A stretch of DNA of 25,799 nucleotides, from positions 1 through 25,799 of the forward strand of contig DWZO01000051.1 in NCBI GenBank assembly GCA_019117525.1, in the 5' to 3' direction. Of the stretch, positions 5,458 to 13,278 are shown one piece after another. How positions within the stretch are numbered: position 1 is the stretch's first letter; the number at the start of each line of letters is the position of its first letter. Both the position numbers and the translations under genes were made by a program. Below the pieces are notes generated by a model. It was not told the DNA's origin. It saw nothing but the letters and a program-made list of their open reading frames with translations, and searched no databases. The DNA is from Allocoprobacillus merdigallinarum (lineage in GTDB: Bacteria > Bacillota_I > Bacilli_A > Erysipelotrichales > Coprobacillaceae).

Positions 5458-6366
5458 TTATCTTATATCATACTCCCCTTGAAATTTTTCAAAATGTCCT
5501 TGTAAAAAATCGAAATGGTCAATAACATTGAGATTATGTTCTTTACAAAAATCTAACATCTGCTTATACATCGCTTCATTAAAATCAGAAGGATCATGAG
5601 CATCAAATCCTAAAATAACATCATTTCCTACTTCTCCTGCAATTTTCCAGAAGTGTGTATTTGGATATGCATAAATCATCTCTCCATTAACGTTTCTTAA
5701 GCCTCTTCTTATTCCTCCTGCATTTACTTCTAAAGGAATGTTTAACTCTTTCGCTTTTTCACAGATTCTTTGCGAAACAGTTCTCGCATCTAAATCAAAC
5801 TCTTTATATCCTATTAAAAACAAATCAGGATGAGCTAAATAACTAAATAATCCTGTTTCTAAAGCTTTTTCAACATCATTACAATATTGATAAATATCTT
5901 TTTTCTTCATATTCTCTTTGCCATAATAATCACTATGAACACAATGTTTATGAAAATGATGCCCTAAAATCAAATAATCAACTTTATGCTCATATAATAA
6001 GCTTTGATAATAATCAAAATATTCTTCTAATCCTTCAGCTTCAAAACCTTTATATATCCTTATCTGGTCCTGATATTTATCTTGACATTCTTTAATTTTA
6101 TCCAAATAATTTTCCATATCTGGATAAGGCATTCTCATACTAGGTCCATTTTGAATAAAAGCATGAACAAGTGATAAAAAGCTTCTAGGTCCTCTTATAG
6201 CTACAAGAGATTTCAAAAGATGCTGACGATAGTGTGGTAATGGAACATGCTCTGATATTCCTAATTCTTCAATCCCCATCTTAATAGCTGAACATACCAT
6301 TTCCTCTTCGCTTCCATTAGCATGTCCACAACGATAGGTATGTGTATGAAAATTAGTCTTCTTCAT
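5458..6366 (-). CDS. PHP-domain histidinol-phosphatase-like hydrolase, 302 aa
   Basis: This is a PHP-superfamily metal-dependent phosphoesterase. Numbering from the chosen start, NFHTHTYRCGH gives metal ligands H7, H9 and H15. Further ligand motifs are LILGHHFH, YLAHPD, LEVNAGG and GFDAHDP near the C-terminus. The layout resembles HisJ-type histidinol phosphatases, but no his genes are nearby, so another phosphoester could be the substrate. The frame is open to 6429. The start at 6366 is preferred because GCAGGAGG lies just upstream and it begins the protein right before the catalytic HxH. It overlaps the end of truA by 14 nt, so it is the last gene of the ecf-truA operon. It stands where truA is usually followed directly by rplM in relatives. 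Confidence 0.85.
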   Translation of the reverse strand: MKKTNFHTHTYRCGHANGSEEEMVCSAIKMGIEELGISEHVPLPHYRQHLLKSLVAIRGPRSFLSLVHAFIQNGPSMRMPYPDMENYLDKIKECQDKYQDQIRIYKGFEAEGLEEYFDYYQSLLYEHKVDYLILGHHFHKHCVHSDYYGKENMKKKDIYQYCNDVEKALETGLFSYLAHPDLFLIGYKEFDLDARTVSQRICEKAKELNIPLEVNAGGIRRGLRNVNGEMIYAYPNTHFWKIAGEVGNDVILGFDAHDPSDFNEAMYKQMLDFCKEHNLNVIDHFDFLQGHFEKFQGEYDIR

Positions 6367-7087
6367 AATACACCTCCTGCAAATATAAACCTTGTGGTTT
6401 GGCCTTAAAAAGACATTTTTTTTGACCACAACTTTCTAACATTTCTAAAAGTTGTTCCTTTTGAATACGTTTAGCTCCAACTTGAATGATACCACCAACA
6501 AGATGTCTAACCATATAACGTCTAAATCCATTTCCAATTAACCGAAAGGTAATAATACCATCCTTGTCTTCAATATCAAAATGATATAGAGAACGAATTG
6601 TATTCCCATATTGATCATAACAGCAAAATGACGCAAAATTATGTTCTCCTATAAAAATTTTTGCTGCTTCTCTCATTAATTCAATATCTAAAGAACGGCC
6701 ATATTGATAAATGTAATTGGTTTGAAATGGATCATATTCTTTTGTATTTAATAAATAACGATACTCTTTCTTAACTGCACTATATCGTGAATGAAAATTT
6801 TCATCAACATATTGAGCATCTAAAATGTAAATATCATTAGGTAAAAAGTGATTAATGGCTCTTTTCCATTGCGTTTCCGGTAATCTTTTTTGTGTATCAA
6901 AATGAAATACCTGATGAACTGCATGGACTTTCGCATCTGTTCTTCCTGATGCATGAATAACAGTTTCTTCTTCATTAATTTTTTTAATAGCTTTTTGTAT
7001 TTCACCTTGAATTGTACGTTCATTATTTTGAACTTGGAAACCATGAAAACGTGTCCCATCATAACTCACAATACATTTGACTCTCAT
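6353..7087 (-). CDS. truA: tRNA pseudouridine synthase A
   Basis: TruA converts uridines 38-40 of the tRNA anticodon arm to pseudouridine. From the chosen start the protein has 244 residues, usual for the family. It begins RVKCIVSYDGTRFHGFQVQ and has the catalytic Asp in GRTDAKVHA (D51) and the C-terminal NGFRRYMVRHLVG. The usual motif is RTDAGVHA, so lysine at 53 replaces a common glycine. The frame is open to 7135, but the ATG at 7087 overlaps the ecfT stop as ATGA, which implies translational coupling and explains the weak ribosome binding site. The gene order ecfA1-ecfA2-ecfT-truA is conserved in Firmicutes. Confidence 0.95.
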   Translation of the reverse strand: MRVKCIVSYDGTRFHGFQVQNNERTIQGEIQKAIKKINEEETVIHASGRTDAKVHAVHQVFHFDTQKRLPETQWKRAINHFLPNDIYILDAQYVDENFHSRYSAVKKEYRYLLNTKEYDPFQTNYIYQYGRSLDIELMREAAKIFIGEHNFASFCCYDQYGNTIRSLYHFDIEDKDGIITFRLIGNGFRRYMVRHLVGGIIQVGAKRIQKEQLLEMLESCGQKKCLFKAKPQGLYLQEVYYEED

Positions 7088-7884
7088 AAAACAAAACTCA
7101 TTATAACCATAGCTATACATATTGCAATGACACATAAAAATGAAATTGTATCAGACAATTTCCATACAAGTTGTTTATATCTTGTACGTTTAGCTTCTGG
7201 ATTATAATTACGACTTTCCATAGCATTGGCTAAATCTTCTGCTCTTTGAAAAGCTGAAATAAACAAAGGAATAATAAGTGAAACGATTGATAAAATCTTT
7301 TCTTTTAAACTTCCTTCTGAAAATTCTACCCCTCGGCTAGCTTGTGCTTTCATAATTCTTTGCGTTTCTTCTAATAAAGTTGGAATAAATCGCAATGCAA
7401 TAGAAATCATCATAGCGACTTCATGAGTAGGAAATCCAATTTTTTTAAAAGGTGACAGAAGATGTTCTATACCTAATGTTAAATCTAAAGGTTTTGTCGT
7501 AGCAGTTAAGATCGTTGTCATAATAATAATAAGAATCAATCTAATAAATATATATACAGTTTGTAAAACTGCCTGATCATAAATCTTAATGAAACCTATT
7601 GAAAACAATAAATTTCCCTGTTGAATAAATAACAAATTAAAAATCATTAAAAATGCCATCATAAATAGCATTGGTTTTACGGCTTTGAGAACCTGTGATA
7701 CTTTGATATGTGATAATAATGTCATAATAATCACAAAAGTTCCTAAAAGGGCATATCCAATAAATCCAGCATCAAAGAAAACAGCAATTAACAGTAATAA
7801 AAGTGAACCTATTTTTAATCTAGGATCTAAACGATGAATAAAACTATCAATAGGCAAGTATTTCCCAAACATCATATTATTCAT
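7084..7884 (-). CDS. ecfT: ECF transporter transmembrane component T
   Basis: This is the membrane scaffold of group II energy-coupling-factor transporters. It connects the two ATPases to interchangeable vitamin-binding S components. The 266 residues contain several hydrophobic segments (about 26-57, 70-88, 106-127, 200-212 and 240-265). The two short charged coupling motifs are ASRG (182-185) and MESRN (222-226), which dock onto the ATPases. GGAGGT lies eight bases upstream of the start, and the first eight bases overlap the end of ecfA2. No S component is encoded nearby, as expected for a shared module. Confidence 0.95.
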   Translation of the reverse strand: MNNMMFGKYLPIDSFIHRLDPRLKIGSLLLLLIAVFFDAGFIGYALLGTFVIIMTLLSHIKVSQVLKAVKPMLFMMAFLMIFNLLFIQQGNLLFSIGFIKIYDQAVLQTVYIFIRLILIIIMTTILTATTKPLDLTLGIEHLLSPFKKIGFPTHEVAMMISIALRFIPTLLEETQRIMKAQASRGVEFSEGSLKEKILSIVSLIIPLFISAFQRAEDLANAMESRNYNPEAKRTRYKQLVWKLSDTISFLCVIAICIAMVIMSFVL

Positions 7885-8728
7885 GTAATTGACCTCCTAT
7901 TTCCTGAATCAATACATCAATATCTTTAATAGACGGATCAATATGAAATCCATTTTTATTAAGTTCTAAGATAAATGATGTAATAATAGGTAAATCAATA
8001 CTCAATGATGTTAAATACTCTGTTTCTTTAAATAGTTCTTCAACAGATACATGTCTTTCAACTTGACCATGATTCATCACAACAACATCATCACAATATT
8101 CTAAGACTTGATTCATATCATGAGAAACAAGAATAACCGTTTTACCTTCCTGATTCACTTTTTTAAAAAGCTGTAACATTTCTTTAGCACCCTGTGGATC
8201 TAATCCAGCTGTCGGCTCATCTAAAATTAAAATATCTGGATCCATTGCTAATATTCCTGCTATCGCTATACGACGTTTTTGTCCTCCAGACAAATCAAAT
8301 GGAGAACGCTCTAAGTAAGATTCATCTAATCCTACTAATTTGATAACTTTTTTTGCAATTGAAATAGCCTCTTCTTCACTAACACCAAAGTTTTTTGGTC
8401 CAAAAATAATATCTTTTAAAATTGTTTCTTCAAATAATTGATACTCAGGGAATTGAAAAACAAGCCCTGCTTTTTTTCTAAGAGGTTTTAAAGAAGATGG
8501 TTTATCCGTTGCCGTAATCAATATATCTTCTACATTGACTTCTCCTGATGTAGGAAGTAATAAAGCATTGATATGTTGAATCAATGTTGATTTACCACTT
8601 CCAGTATGACCAATCAATGCTGTCATACTCCCCTTTTGAATATTAAGATTAACTCCTTTTAAAGCATGATATGCAAAAGGGGTATCTTGAGCATAAATAT
8701 GTTCTACTTCTTTAAATGTAATCGACAT
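7877..8728 (-). CDS. ecfA2: ECF transporter ATP-binding protein A2
   Basis: One of the two ABC ATPases that drive ECF vitamin transport. Walker A is GHTGSGKST (40-48), the Q-loop is at FQFPEYQLFE (91-100), the signature is LSGGQKRR (146-153) and Walker B is ILILDEP (166-172). The 283-residue length and the C-terminal extension of about 45 residues fit EcfA. The FPEYQLFE stretch is typical of the A2 subunit as I know it. Its start overlaps the end of ecfA1 by 25 nt, and only a modest GGTGA precedes it, so coupling is likely. Confidence 0.94.
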   Translation of the reverse strand: MSITFKEVEHIYAQDTPFAYHALKGVNLNIQKGSMTALIGHTGSGKSTLIQHINALLLPTSGEVNVEDILITATDKPSSLKPLRKKAGLVFQFPEYQLFEETILKDIIFGPKNFGVSEEEAISIAKKVIKLVGLDESYLERSPFDLSGGQKRRIAIAGILAMDPDILILDEPTAGLDPQGAKEMLQLFKKVNQEGKTVILVSHDMNQVLEYCDDVVVMNHGQVERHVSVEELFKETEYLTSLSIDLPIITSFILELNKNGFHIDPSIKDIDVLIQEIGGQLHE

Positions 8729-9534
8729 AATTCATTCACCAACTTCTCTCTATCAATTTGCTCTGCAATAGATATTCCCATTTTTTGTAAACCATGGCTG
8801 ATTTTATAAGCAAAAGGAATATCTAAAGCCAAGCTCTCTATTTCTTCTTTTTTCATTAACACTTCTTCAGGTCGTCCTTCATCTACAATATGTCCATCAC
8901 TTAATAAAATTACATAATCAGATAAAGCTGCTTCTTCTATATCATGAGTAATGGAAACAATCGTCATATTCTTATCTTTATTTAATTGATGGACTAAAGC
9001 GTTAATTTCGTTTCTTCCTTTAGGATCTAACATACTTGTTGCCTCATCTAAAATAATAATAGATGGGCTCATAGCTAAAATACCGGCTATTGCTACCCTT
9101 TGTTTTTGACCACCTGATAATTTTGTAGGTTCGTGATCCAAAAACTCATACATATTGACTTTCTTTGCATATTCATTGATAATATCATCCATCAATGCAG
9201 GATCTACACAATTATTTTCTAATCCAAAAGCAATATCATCTCTTACAGTCGCACCAATAAATTGATTATCAGGATTTTGAAAAACAATTCCTATTTGACT
9301 ACGTACTTGATTTAATGTTTCTTCTGTTAATGGAATTCCACCAATAACTATCTCTCCAGATTTTTTTTCTAACAATCCCATCAGTAATTTCGCGATAGTA
9401 CTTTTTCCACTTCCATTATGTCCCAATATTGTCGTATATGATCCTTTTTCTATACTAAAAGAAATATCATCTATTGTTAAAGTATCTTCATCATATCCAA
9501 AAGATAAATGTTGAACATCAATAATTTTTTCCAT
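8704..9534 (-). CDS. ecfA1: ECF transporter ATP-binding protein A1
   Basis: First gene of the ecf-truA operon and partner ATPase of EcfA2. From the chosen start it has 276 residues, with Walker A GHNGSGKST (38-46), Q-loop FQNPDNQF (85-92), signature LSGGQKQR (139-146) and Walker B IIILDEATSMLDP (159-171, catalytic E164). The FQNPDNQF stretch is characteristic of the A1 subunit. Two ATGs are possible. The one at 9540 abuts TTGGAGG with no spacing, while the one at 9534 has a normal six-base spacing and is preferred. Transcription comes from a strong promoter just upstream. Confidence 0.94.
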   Translation of the reverse strand: MEKIIDVQHLSFGYDEDTLTIDDISFSIEKGSYTTILGHNGSGKSTIAKLLMGLLEKKSGEIVIGGIPLTEETLNQVRSQIGIVFQNPDNQFIGATVRDDIAFGLENNCVDPALMDDIINEYAKKVNMYEFLDHEPTKLSGGQKQRVAIAGILAMSPSIIILDEATSMLDPKGRNEINALVHQLNKDKNMTIVSITHDIEEAALSDYVILLSDGHIVDEGRPEEVLMKKEEIESLALDIPFAYKISHGLQKMGISIAEQIDREKLVNELCRLHLKK

Positions 9535-9555
9535 ACTCATCCTCCAAGTAGTTCA

Positions 9556-9584
9556 ATTTTAGTATGATTTATAGTAGTTGTCAA
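9556..9584 (-). promoter_or_regulatory. Promoter of the ecfA1-ecfA2-ecfT-truA operon
   Basis: On the minus strand TTGACA (9579-9584) and TAAAAT (9556-9561) are separated by 17 bp, predicting a start near 9549. It lies in the 81-bp gap after the RpiR-type gene, so the ecf operon need not depend on read-through. Confidence 0.8.
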
Positions 9585-9615
9585 CCATCTTGTTACAGCA
9601 ATAAAAAATCTTAAT

Positions 9616-10473
9616 TTACATGAATTCTTCATGTTGGGTATTATCTAATTCTTTTGCTATTTGTATACAATTATCCAGATTCTGTTGATAATGTATTGAA
9701 AAAATACAACTATACAGAATATCCAATATATATTTTAAAGACAAGCTACTAGCAAAATCTGCAATCTTTGTATAAATTAATTCTCTTGATGACATTCTTA
9801 AAGTCACATCTGCTAACAAAGACAACTCATCATCTTCTAAATTTGTAATAGCAATAATTGAAGTTTGTTTTTTTCTTAATGTTTCAATCAGATGTTTTAT
9901 ATGGGGAGCATGTCCCGAATATGAAATAATGATTGCACAATGATTTTGATCACTCATTAAATATGTTGAATCGAGTTCATCACTTAATGAACATAATTGA
10001 ACATGTCTATGAAGAATATACATGCGTTCTTGGAATGAGCGGACTATATGCATATGAACTGATCGACTATAAACATCTATATACTTGCAGTTGCGTAATA
10101 AGCGGATAGCTTTTTGTAAATCATCATGACTTATAAGTGAATATGTATCTTGAATTGTTTCCCTTTCTAAAACACACAAATTGTACGCAATATTCATTAT
10201 GTCGTCATTAACTACAAAGGGAATATTTGCGTCCACTTCTTGATTGAGATAAAGATAGTCTAATTCTTTCAAATAAGCTTCTTTAAATTCATTCCATCCA
10301 TCAAAGCCTAATTTCTTAGCTATACGTATAAAAAGAGGCGATGATGTATATGTTTCATTAGCAATCTGTGCAATAGTCATATTTTTAATGTCTTTGCCTT
10401 TTTTTAAAATATAATCAATAATGATTGATTCACTTGGTGAAAAATGTGTCTTTTCTATCTTATGAATAAGCAT
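9616..10473 (-). CDS. RpiR/MurR-family transcriptional regulator (HTH + SIS), 285 aa
   Basis: Residues 1-~75 form the RpiR-type helix-turn-helix: FSPSESIIIDYILK, then MTIAQIANETYTSSPLFIRIAKKLGFDGWNEFK spread over the recognition region. Residues ~115-250 form a SIS sugar-phosphate-binding domain, with the loop AIIISYSGHAPHIKHLIETLRKK and IIAITN. Such proteins usually sense a phosphosugar and control a neighbouring sugar-uptake or catabolic gene. No such gene is visible here, so its target is unknown. GAGGTGG precedes the ATG, and it has its own promoter. It sits between rplQ and ecfA1, which are often adjacent in related Firmicutes, so it looks like a lineage-specific insertion. Confidence 0.9.
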   Translation of the reverse strand: MLIHKIEKTHFSPSESIIIDYILKKGKDIKNMTIAQIANETYTSSPLFIRIAKKLGFDGWNEFKEAYLKELDYLYLNQEVDANIPFVVNDDIMNIAYNLCVLERETIQDTYSLISHDDLQKAIRLLRNCKYIDVYSRSVHMHIVRSFQERMYILHRHVQLCSLSDELDSTYLMSDQNHCAIIISYSGHAPHIKHLIETLRKKQTSIIAITNLEDDELSLLADVTLRMSSRELIYTKIADFASSLSLKYILDILYSCIFSIHYQQNLDNCIQIAKELDNTQHEEFM

Positions 10474-10493
10474 ATGACCACCTCTTGTATGAC

Positions 10494-10522
10494 ATTATAA
10501 AGCAATTTGTTATCAGTTGCAA
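10494..10522 (-). promoter_or_regulatory. Promoter of the RpiR-type regulator
   Basis: On the minus strand TTGCAA (10517-10522) and TATAAT (10494-10499) are separated by 17 bp. The start would be near 10487, about 14 nt before the ATG. The -35 box overlaps the edge of the inverted repeat at 10521-10555. Confidence 0.75.
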
Positions 10523-10555
10523 AATAAAAACACATCACTGATGTGCTTTTATTTT
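10521..10555. terminator. Symmetric hairpin, possible second terminator after the ribosomal superoperon
   Basis: CACATCA-C-TGATGTG (10531-10545) is flanked by AAAATAAAA and TTTTATTTT, giving an inverted repeat of about 17 bp per arm with T-rich tails on either strand. It could back up the rplQ terminator on the minus strand. Its overlap with the regulator's -35 box might also make it an operator. Confidence 0.5.
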
Positions 10556-10701
10556 GTAATGAAAACAGAATTCATCTATTTTTCATATGTTGTTCTTGCA
10601 TTTTCTATAAATGACCTTTTTATGAAATCAATCATTTTACCTATCATCATATTTTAATAATAAGATATCATATAATGCAAAATTCAAATCATGCAATTCA
10701 T

Positions 10702-10730
10702 AAAAAAAGTGATGAATCCATCACTTTTTT
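10702..10730 (-). terminator. Main terminator of the S10-spc-alpha superoperon
   Basis: GTGATG-AATC-CATCAC (10709-10724) is flanked by A7 and T6 runs. On the minus strand the A-stem pairing extends the hairpin and a T7 tail follows. It begins within the rplQ stop region, so termination is immediate. Confidence 0.85.
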
Positions 10731-11091
10731 AGAATAAACCAATAACTGCCATTGGTGCATTATCACCTTTACGATTATATGTTTTTAAAACACGAGTGTA
10801 TCCACCATTTTTATCTGCATATTTTGGTGCAACTTCATCAAATAATTTTTGAACAGCAGTTTTACCAGTAGCAGGATCAACAACATCTTGTAATACTTGT
10901 GCTGCTTGTCTTCTTGCATGTAAATCTCCACGTTTTCCTAAAGTAATTAATTCGTCAACGATTGAACGAACTTCTTTTGCTCTCGTTACTGTTGTTTCGA
11001 TTTTTCCATACATGATAACATCTGTAGCTAAGTTACGTAACATTGCTTTTCTATGAGATGATACACGCCCTAATTTTCTATTGTGTGCCAT
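10729..11091 (-). CDS. rplQ: 50S ribosomal protein L17 (bL17)
   Basis: At 120 residues it is full length for Firmicutes. It has AHNRKLGRVSSHRKAMLRNLATDVIMYGKIETTVTRAKEVRS split into the conserved N-terminal basic region and helix, and ends with GYTRVLKTYNRKGDNAPMAVIGLF, the family's usual C-terminus. L17 lies near the peptide exit tunnel of the large subunit. GGAAGGAG is upstream of the ATG, and rpoA ends 35 bp before it. It is the last gene of the superoperon, followed at once by a terminator. Confidence 0.98.
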   Translation of the reverse strand: MAHNRKLGRVSSHRKAMLRNLATDVIMYGKIETTVTRAKEVRSIVDELITLGKRGDLHARRQAAQVLQDVVDPATGKTAVQKLFDEVAPKYADKNGGYTRVLKTYNRKGDNAPMAVIGLF

Positions 11092-11126
11092 AAATTAGTG
11101 CTCCTTCCAAAATATTTATTCTATTA

Positions 11127-12071
11127 TTAATCAACTTGTTTAAAACCTAAACCTAATTCGATTAATTTTTCTTTTACTTCTTTAAGTGATTTCTTACCTA
11201 AGTTTCTCACTTTAATCATATCGTCTTCACTCTTAGAAGCGAGTTCTTGAACTGTTTGAATACCAGCTCTTTTTAAGCAATTATATGAACGTACAGATAA
11301 GTCTAATTCTTCAATAGTCATATCTAATACTTTATTACTTGTGTCTTCTTCAGTTTCACTCATAACTTCCATGTTCATTGCCATATCAGTTAATTCAACA
11401 AACATATTTAAGTGTTCCACTAAAATTTTAGCAGCTAATGCTAAAGCTTCATGTGGTTGGATAGATCCATCAGTTGTAACTTCTAAAGTTAACTGATCAT
11501 ATTTTGCACTCTGTCCAACACGTGTAGGTTCAACATTATAAGCTACTTTTACAACTGGTGAATAAATAGAATCAGTTGCAATAACACCAATTGTGTTGAT
11601 CATCTTTTTGTTCTGATCAGCACTCATGTAACCACGATCTTTATGAGCATACATTTCCATATAGAAATGTGCACCTTCAGCAACATGGGCAATTTCCATA
11701 TCGTTTGAAATCATAGTTACATTTGATGGACATTGAATGTCAGCACCAGTAACAACAGCTGGTCCCTTGACATCAATTACCATAGTTACATCATCATCAC
11801 CATCAATTGCAAAAACCAATTTTTTAATGTTTAAGATAATTGAAGTGACATCTTCAACGACACCATCAACTGCAGAAAATTCATGGATTGCTCCTTGAAC
11901 TTTAATTGCATGAACTGCACATCCAGGAATAGATGATAACAAAACTCTACGTAATGCGTTTCCTAAAGTTGTTCCGAAACCTCTTTCTAAAGGTTCAATA
12001 ACAAACTTACCATAGAAATCTGTTTCATCATATTCTGCGACATTAAAATTTGCTTTTTCGAACTTTTGCAT
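11127..12071 (-). CDS. rpoA: RNA polymerase alpha subunit
   Basis: The 314-residue protein has an N-terminal dimerisation and assembly domain (YGKFVIEPLERGFGTTLGNALRRVLLSS) and a C-terminal domain that binds UP elements and activators (SVRSYNCLKRAGIQTVQEL and RNLGKKSLKEVKEKL). An acidic linker with SETEEDTSN joins them. The frame is open to a GTG at 12086, but that GTG is part of the GAGGAGGG ribosome binding site, so the ATG at 12071 (MQKFEKANF) is chosen. It follows rpsK by 41 bp in the alpha operon. Confidence 0.98.
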   Translation of the reverse strand: MQKFEKANFNVAEYDETDFYGKFVIEPLERGFGTTLGNALRRVLLSSIPGCAVHAIKVQGAIHEFSAVDGVVEDVTSIILNIKKLVFAIDGDDDVTMVIDVKGPAVVTGADIQCPSNVTMISNDMEIAHVAEGAHFYMEMYAHKDRGYMSADQNKKMINTIGVIATDSIYSPVVKVAYNVEPTRVGQSAKYDQLTLEVTTDGSIQPHEALALAAKILVEHLNMFVELTDMAMNMEVMSETEEDTSNKVLDMTIEELDLSVRSYNCLKRAGIQTVQELASKSEDDMIKVRNLGKKSLKEVKEKLIELGLGFKQVD

Positions 12072-12112
12072 TATTTCCCTCCTCACTTAGAAATAACTAC
12101 TTTTTTACTTCA

Positions 12113-12502
12113 TTATCCACGAGGACGTTTTGGTGGACGACAACCATTATGTGGAATTGGTGTAACATCATTAATTGAAGTTACTTCTAATCCAGCAGCT
12201 TGTAAAGCTCTTACTGCAGCTTCACGTCCTGGTCCTGGTCCTTTAACACAGACGTCAACAGTTTTCATACCATGATCCATTGATGCTTTTGCAGCAGCTT
12301 CAGCAGTCATTTGCGCAGCATATGGAGTTGATTTTCTTGATCCTTTGAAACCAAGTGCTCCAGCACTTGACCAAGTGATTACATTCCCATGTTCATCAGT
12401 TACAGTAACAATTGTGTTATTGAAAGTTGAATGTACATGTGCGACACCTTTTGCTATATTCTTTTTAACACGTCTTTTACCACGAGTATTGTTTCTTGCC
12501 AT
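12113..12502 (-). CDS. rpsK: 30S ribosomal protein S11 (uS11)
   Basis: The 129 residues include HVHSTFNNTIVTVTD, WSSAGALGFKGSRKSTPYAAQ and the C-terminal PIPHNGCRPPKRPRG, all standard for S11. S11 forms part of the small-subunit platform near the mRNA exit. AGGAGG precedes the start, and rpsM ends 14 bp upstream. The conserved asparagine-glycine in PHNG is the site of isoaspartate formation known in E. coli S11. Confidence 0.98.
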   Translation of the reverse strand: MARNNTRGKRRVKKNIAKGVAHVHSTFNNTIVTVTDEHGNVITWSSAGALGFKGSRKSTPYAAQMTAEAAAKASMDHGMKTVDVCVKGPGPGREAAVRALQAAGLEVTSINDVTPIPHNGCRPPKRPRG

Positions 12503-12516
12503 TTTCGTTCAACCTC

Positions 12517-12882
12517 CTATTTTTTCTTACCAGCAATTGGACGAGCTTTACCTTTACGAGTACGAGCATTTGTTTTTGTTTTTTGTCCACGTACTGGAAG
12601 TCCTTTACGATGACGGATTCCTCTATAGCATCCAATTTCCATTAAACGTTTAATATTTAATGCAACTTCTCTACGAAGATCTCCTTCAACTTTATAATTT
12701 TCTACTTCTTTTCTAAGTTTTCCTTCTTCTTCTTCTGTTAAATCTTTAACTCTTACATCTTCACTGATTCCAGTTGCAGCACAAATTTTTTGAGCTGTTG
12801 ATAAACCGATACCATAGATATAAGTTAAAGAAACTACCACACGTTTATCACGTGGGATATCAACACCTGCTATACGAGCCAT
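12517..12882 (-). CDS. rpsM: 30S ribosomal protein S13 (uS13)
   Basis: The 121 residues start MARIAGVDIPRDKRVVVSLTYIYGIG, with the helix-hairpin-helix-like region, and end with RHRKGLPVRGQKTKTNARTRKG and a basic tail. S13 sits in the head of the small subunit, touches the P-site tRNA and forms bridges to the large subunit. GGAGG is upstream of the ATG, and rpmJ lies 14 bp upstream in the usual infA-rpmJ-rpsM-rpsK-rpoA order. Confidence 0.98.
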   Translation of the reverse strand: MARIAGVDIPRDKRVVVSLTYIYGIGLSTAQKICAATGISEDVRVKDLTEEEEGKLRKEVENYKVEGDLRREVALNIKRLMEIGCYRGIRHRKGLPVRGQKTKTNARTRKGKARPIAGKKK

Positions 12883-12896
12883 TGTTTCTCCTCCTA

Positions 12897-13010
12897 TTAA
12901 CCTTGTCTTTGTTTGTGTTTAGGGTTTTCACAGATTACCATTACTCTACCCTTACGTTTAATTACTCTGCATTTATCGCATATTGGTTTTACAGATGGTC
13001 TTACTTTCAT
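12897..13010 (-). CDS. rpmJ: 50S ribosomal protein L36 (bL36), zinc-ribbon type
   Basis: A 37-residue gene that is easy to miss. It begins MKVRPSVKPI and ends NPKHKQRQG. The zinc ligands C11, C14, C27 and H32 are all present, so this is the zinc-binding form. L36 is the smallest large-subunit protein and binds 23S rRNA near the elongation-factor site. An AAAGGAGG-type ribosome binding site precedes it (around 13020-13026). It lies between infA and rpsM, as in most Firmicutes. No second, zinc-free copy is seen in this window. Confidence 0.96.
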   Translation of the reverse strand: MKVRPSVKPICDKCRVIKRKGRVMVICENPKHKQRQG

Positions 13011-13040
13011 CTTAATCTTTACCTCCTTTGGGAAGATTTT

Positions 13041-13262
13041 CTACTTATGTCTAAATGTGATTCGCCCACGTGTTAAATCATATGGAGAAATCTCTACGGT
13101 TACTTTATCCCCCGGTAAAATGCGAATGTAATTCATACGGATTTTACCAGAAACGTGAGCCATAATAACCGCTCCATTTTCCAACTCAACCTTAAACATT
13201 GCATTAGGTAATGTTTCAAGGACAGTTGCTTCTACTTCAATAACGTCATCTTTTTTTGCCAT
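13041..13262 (-). CDS. infA: Translation initiation factor IF-1
   Basis: The 73-residue OB-fold protein starts MAKKDDVIEVEATVLETLPNA, contains FKVELENGAVIMAHVSGKIRM, and ends ISPYDLTRGRITFRHK. IF-1 binds the A site of the small subunit during initiation and helps IF-2 and IF-3. GGGAG lies about 11 bases before the ATG, a slightly long spacing. It follows map by 16 bp. Confidence 0.98.
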   Translation of the reverse strand: MAKKDDVIEVEATVLETLPNAMFKVELENGAVIMAHVSGKIRMNYIRILPGDKVTVEISPYDLTRGRITFRHK

Positions 13263-13278
13263 TGATTATAACTCCCTT

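Noticed and set aside
10560..10700. Possible small RNA or peptide gene between the two hairpins after rplQ
   Set aside because: AT-rich sequence with no ribosome binding site, no conserved frame and no clear promoter-terminator pair.
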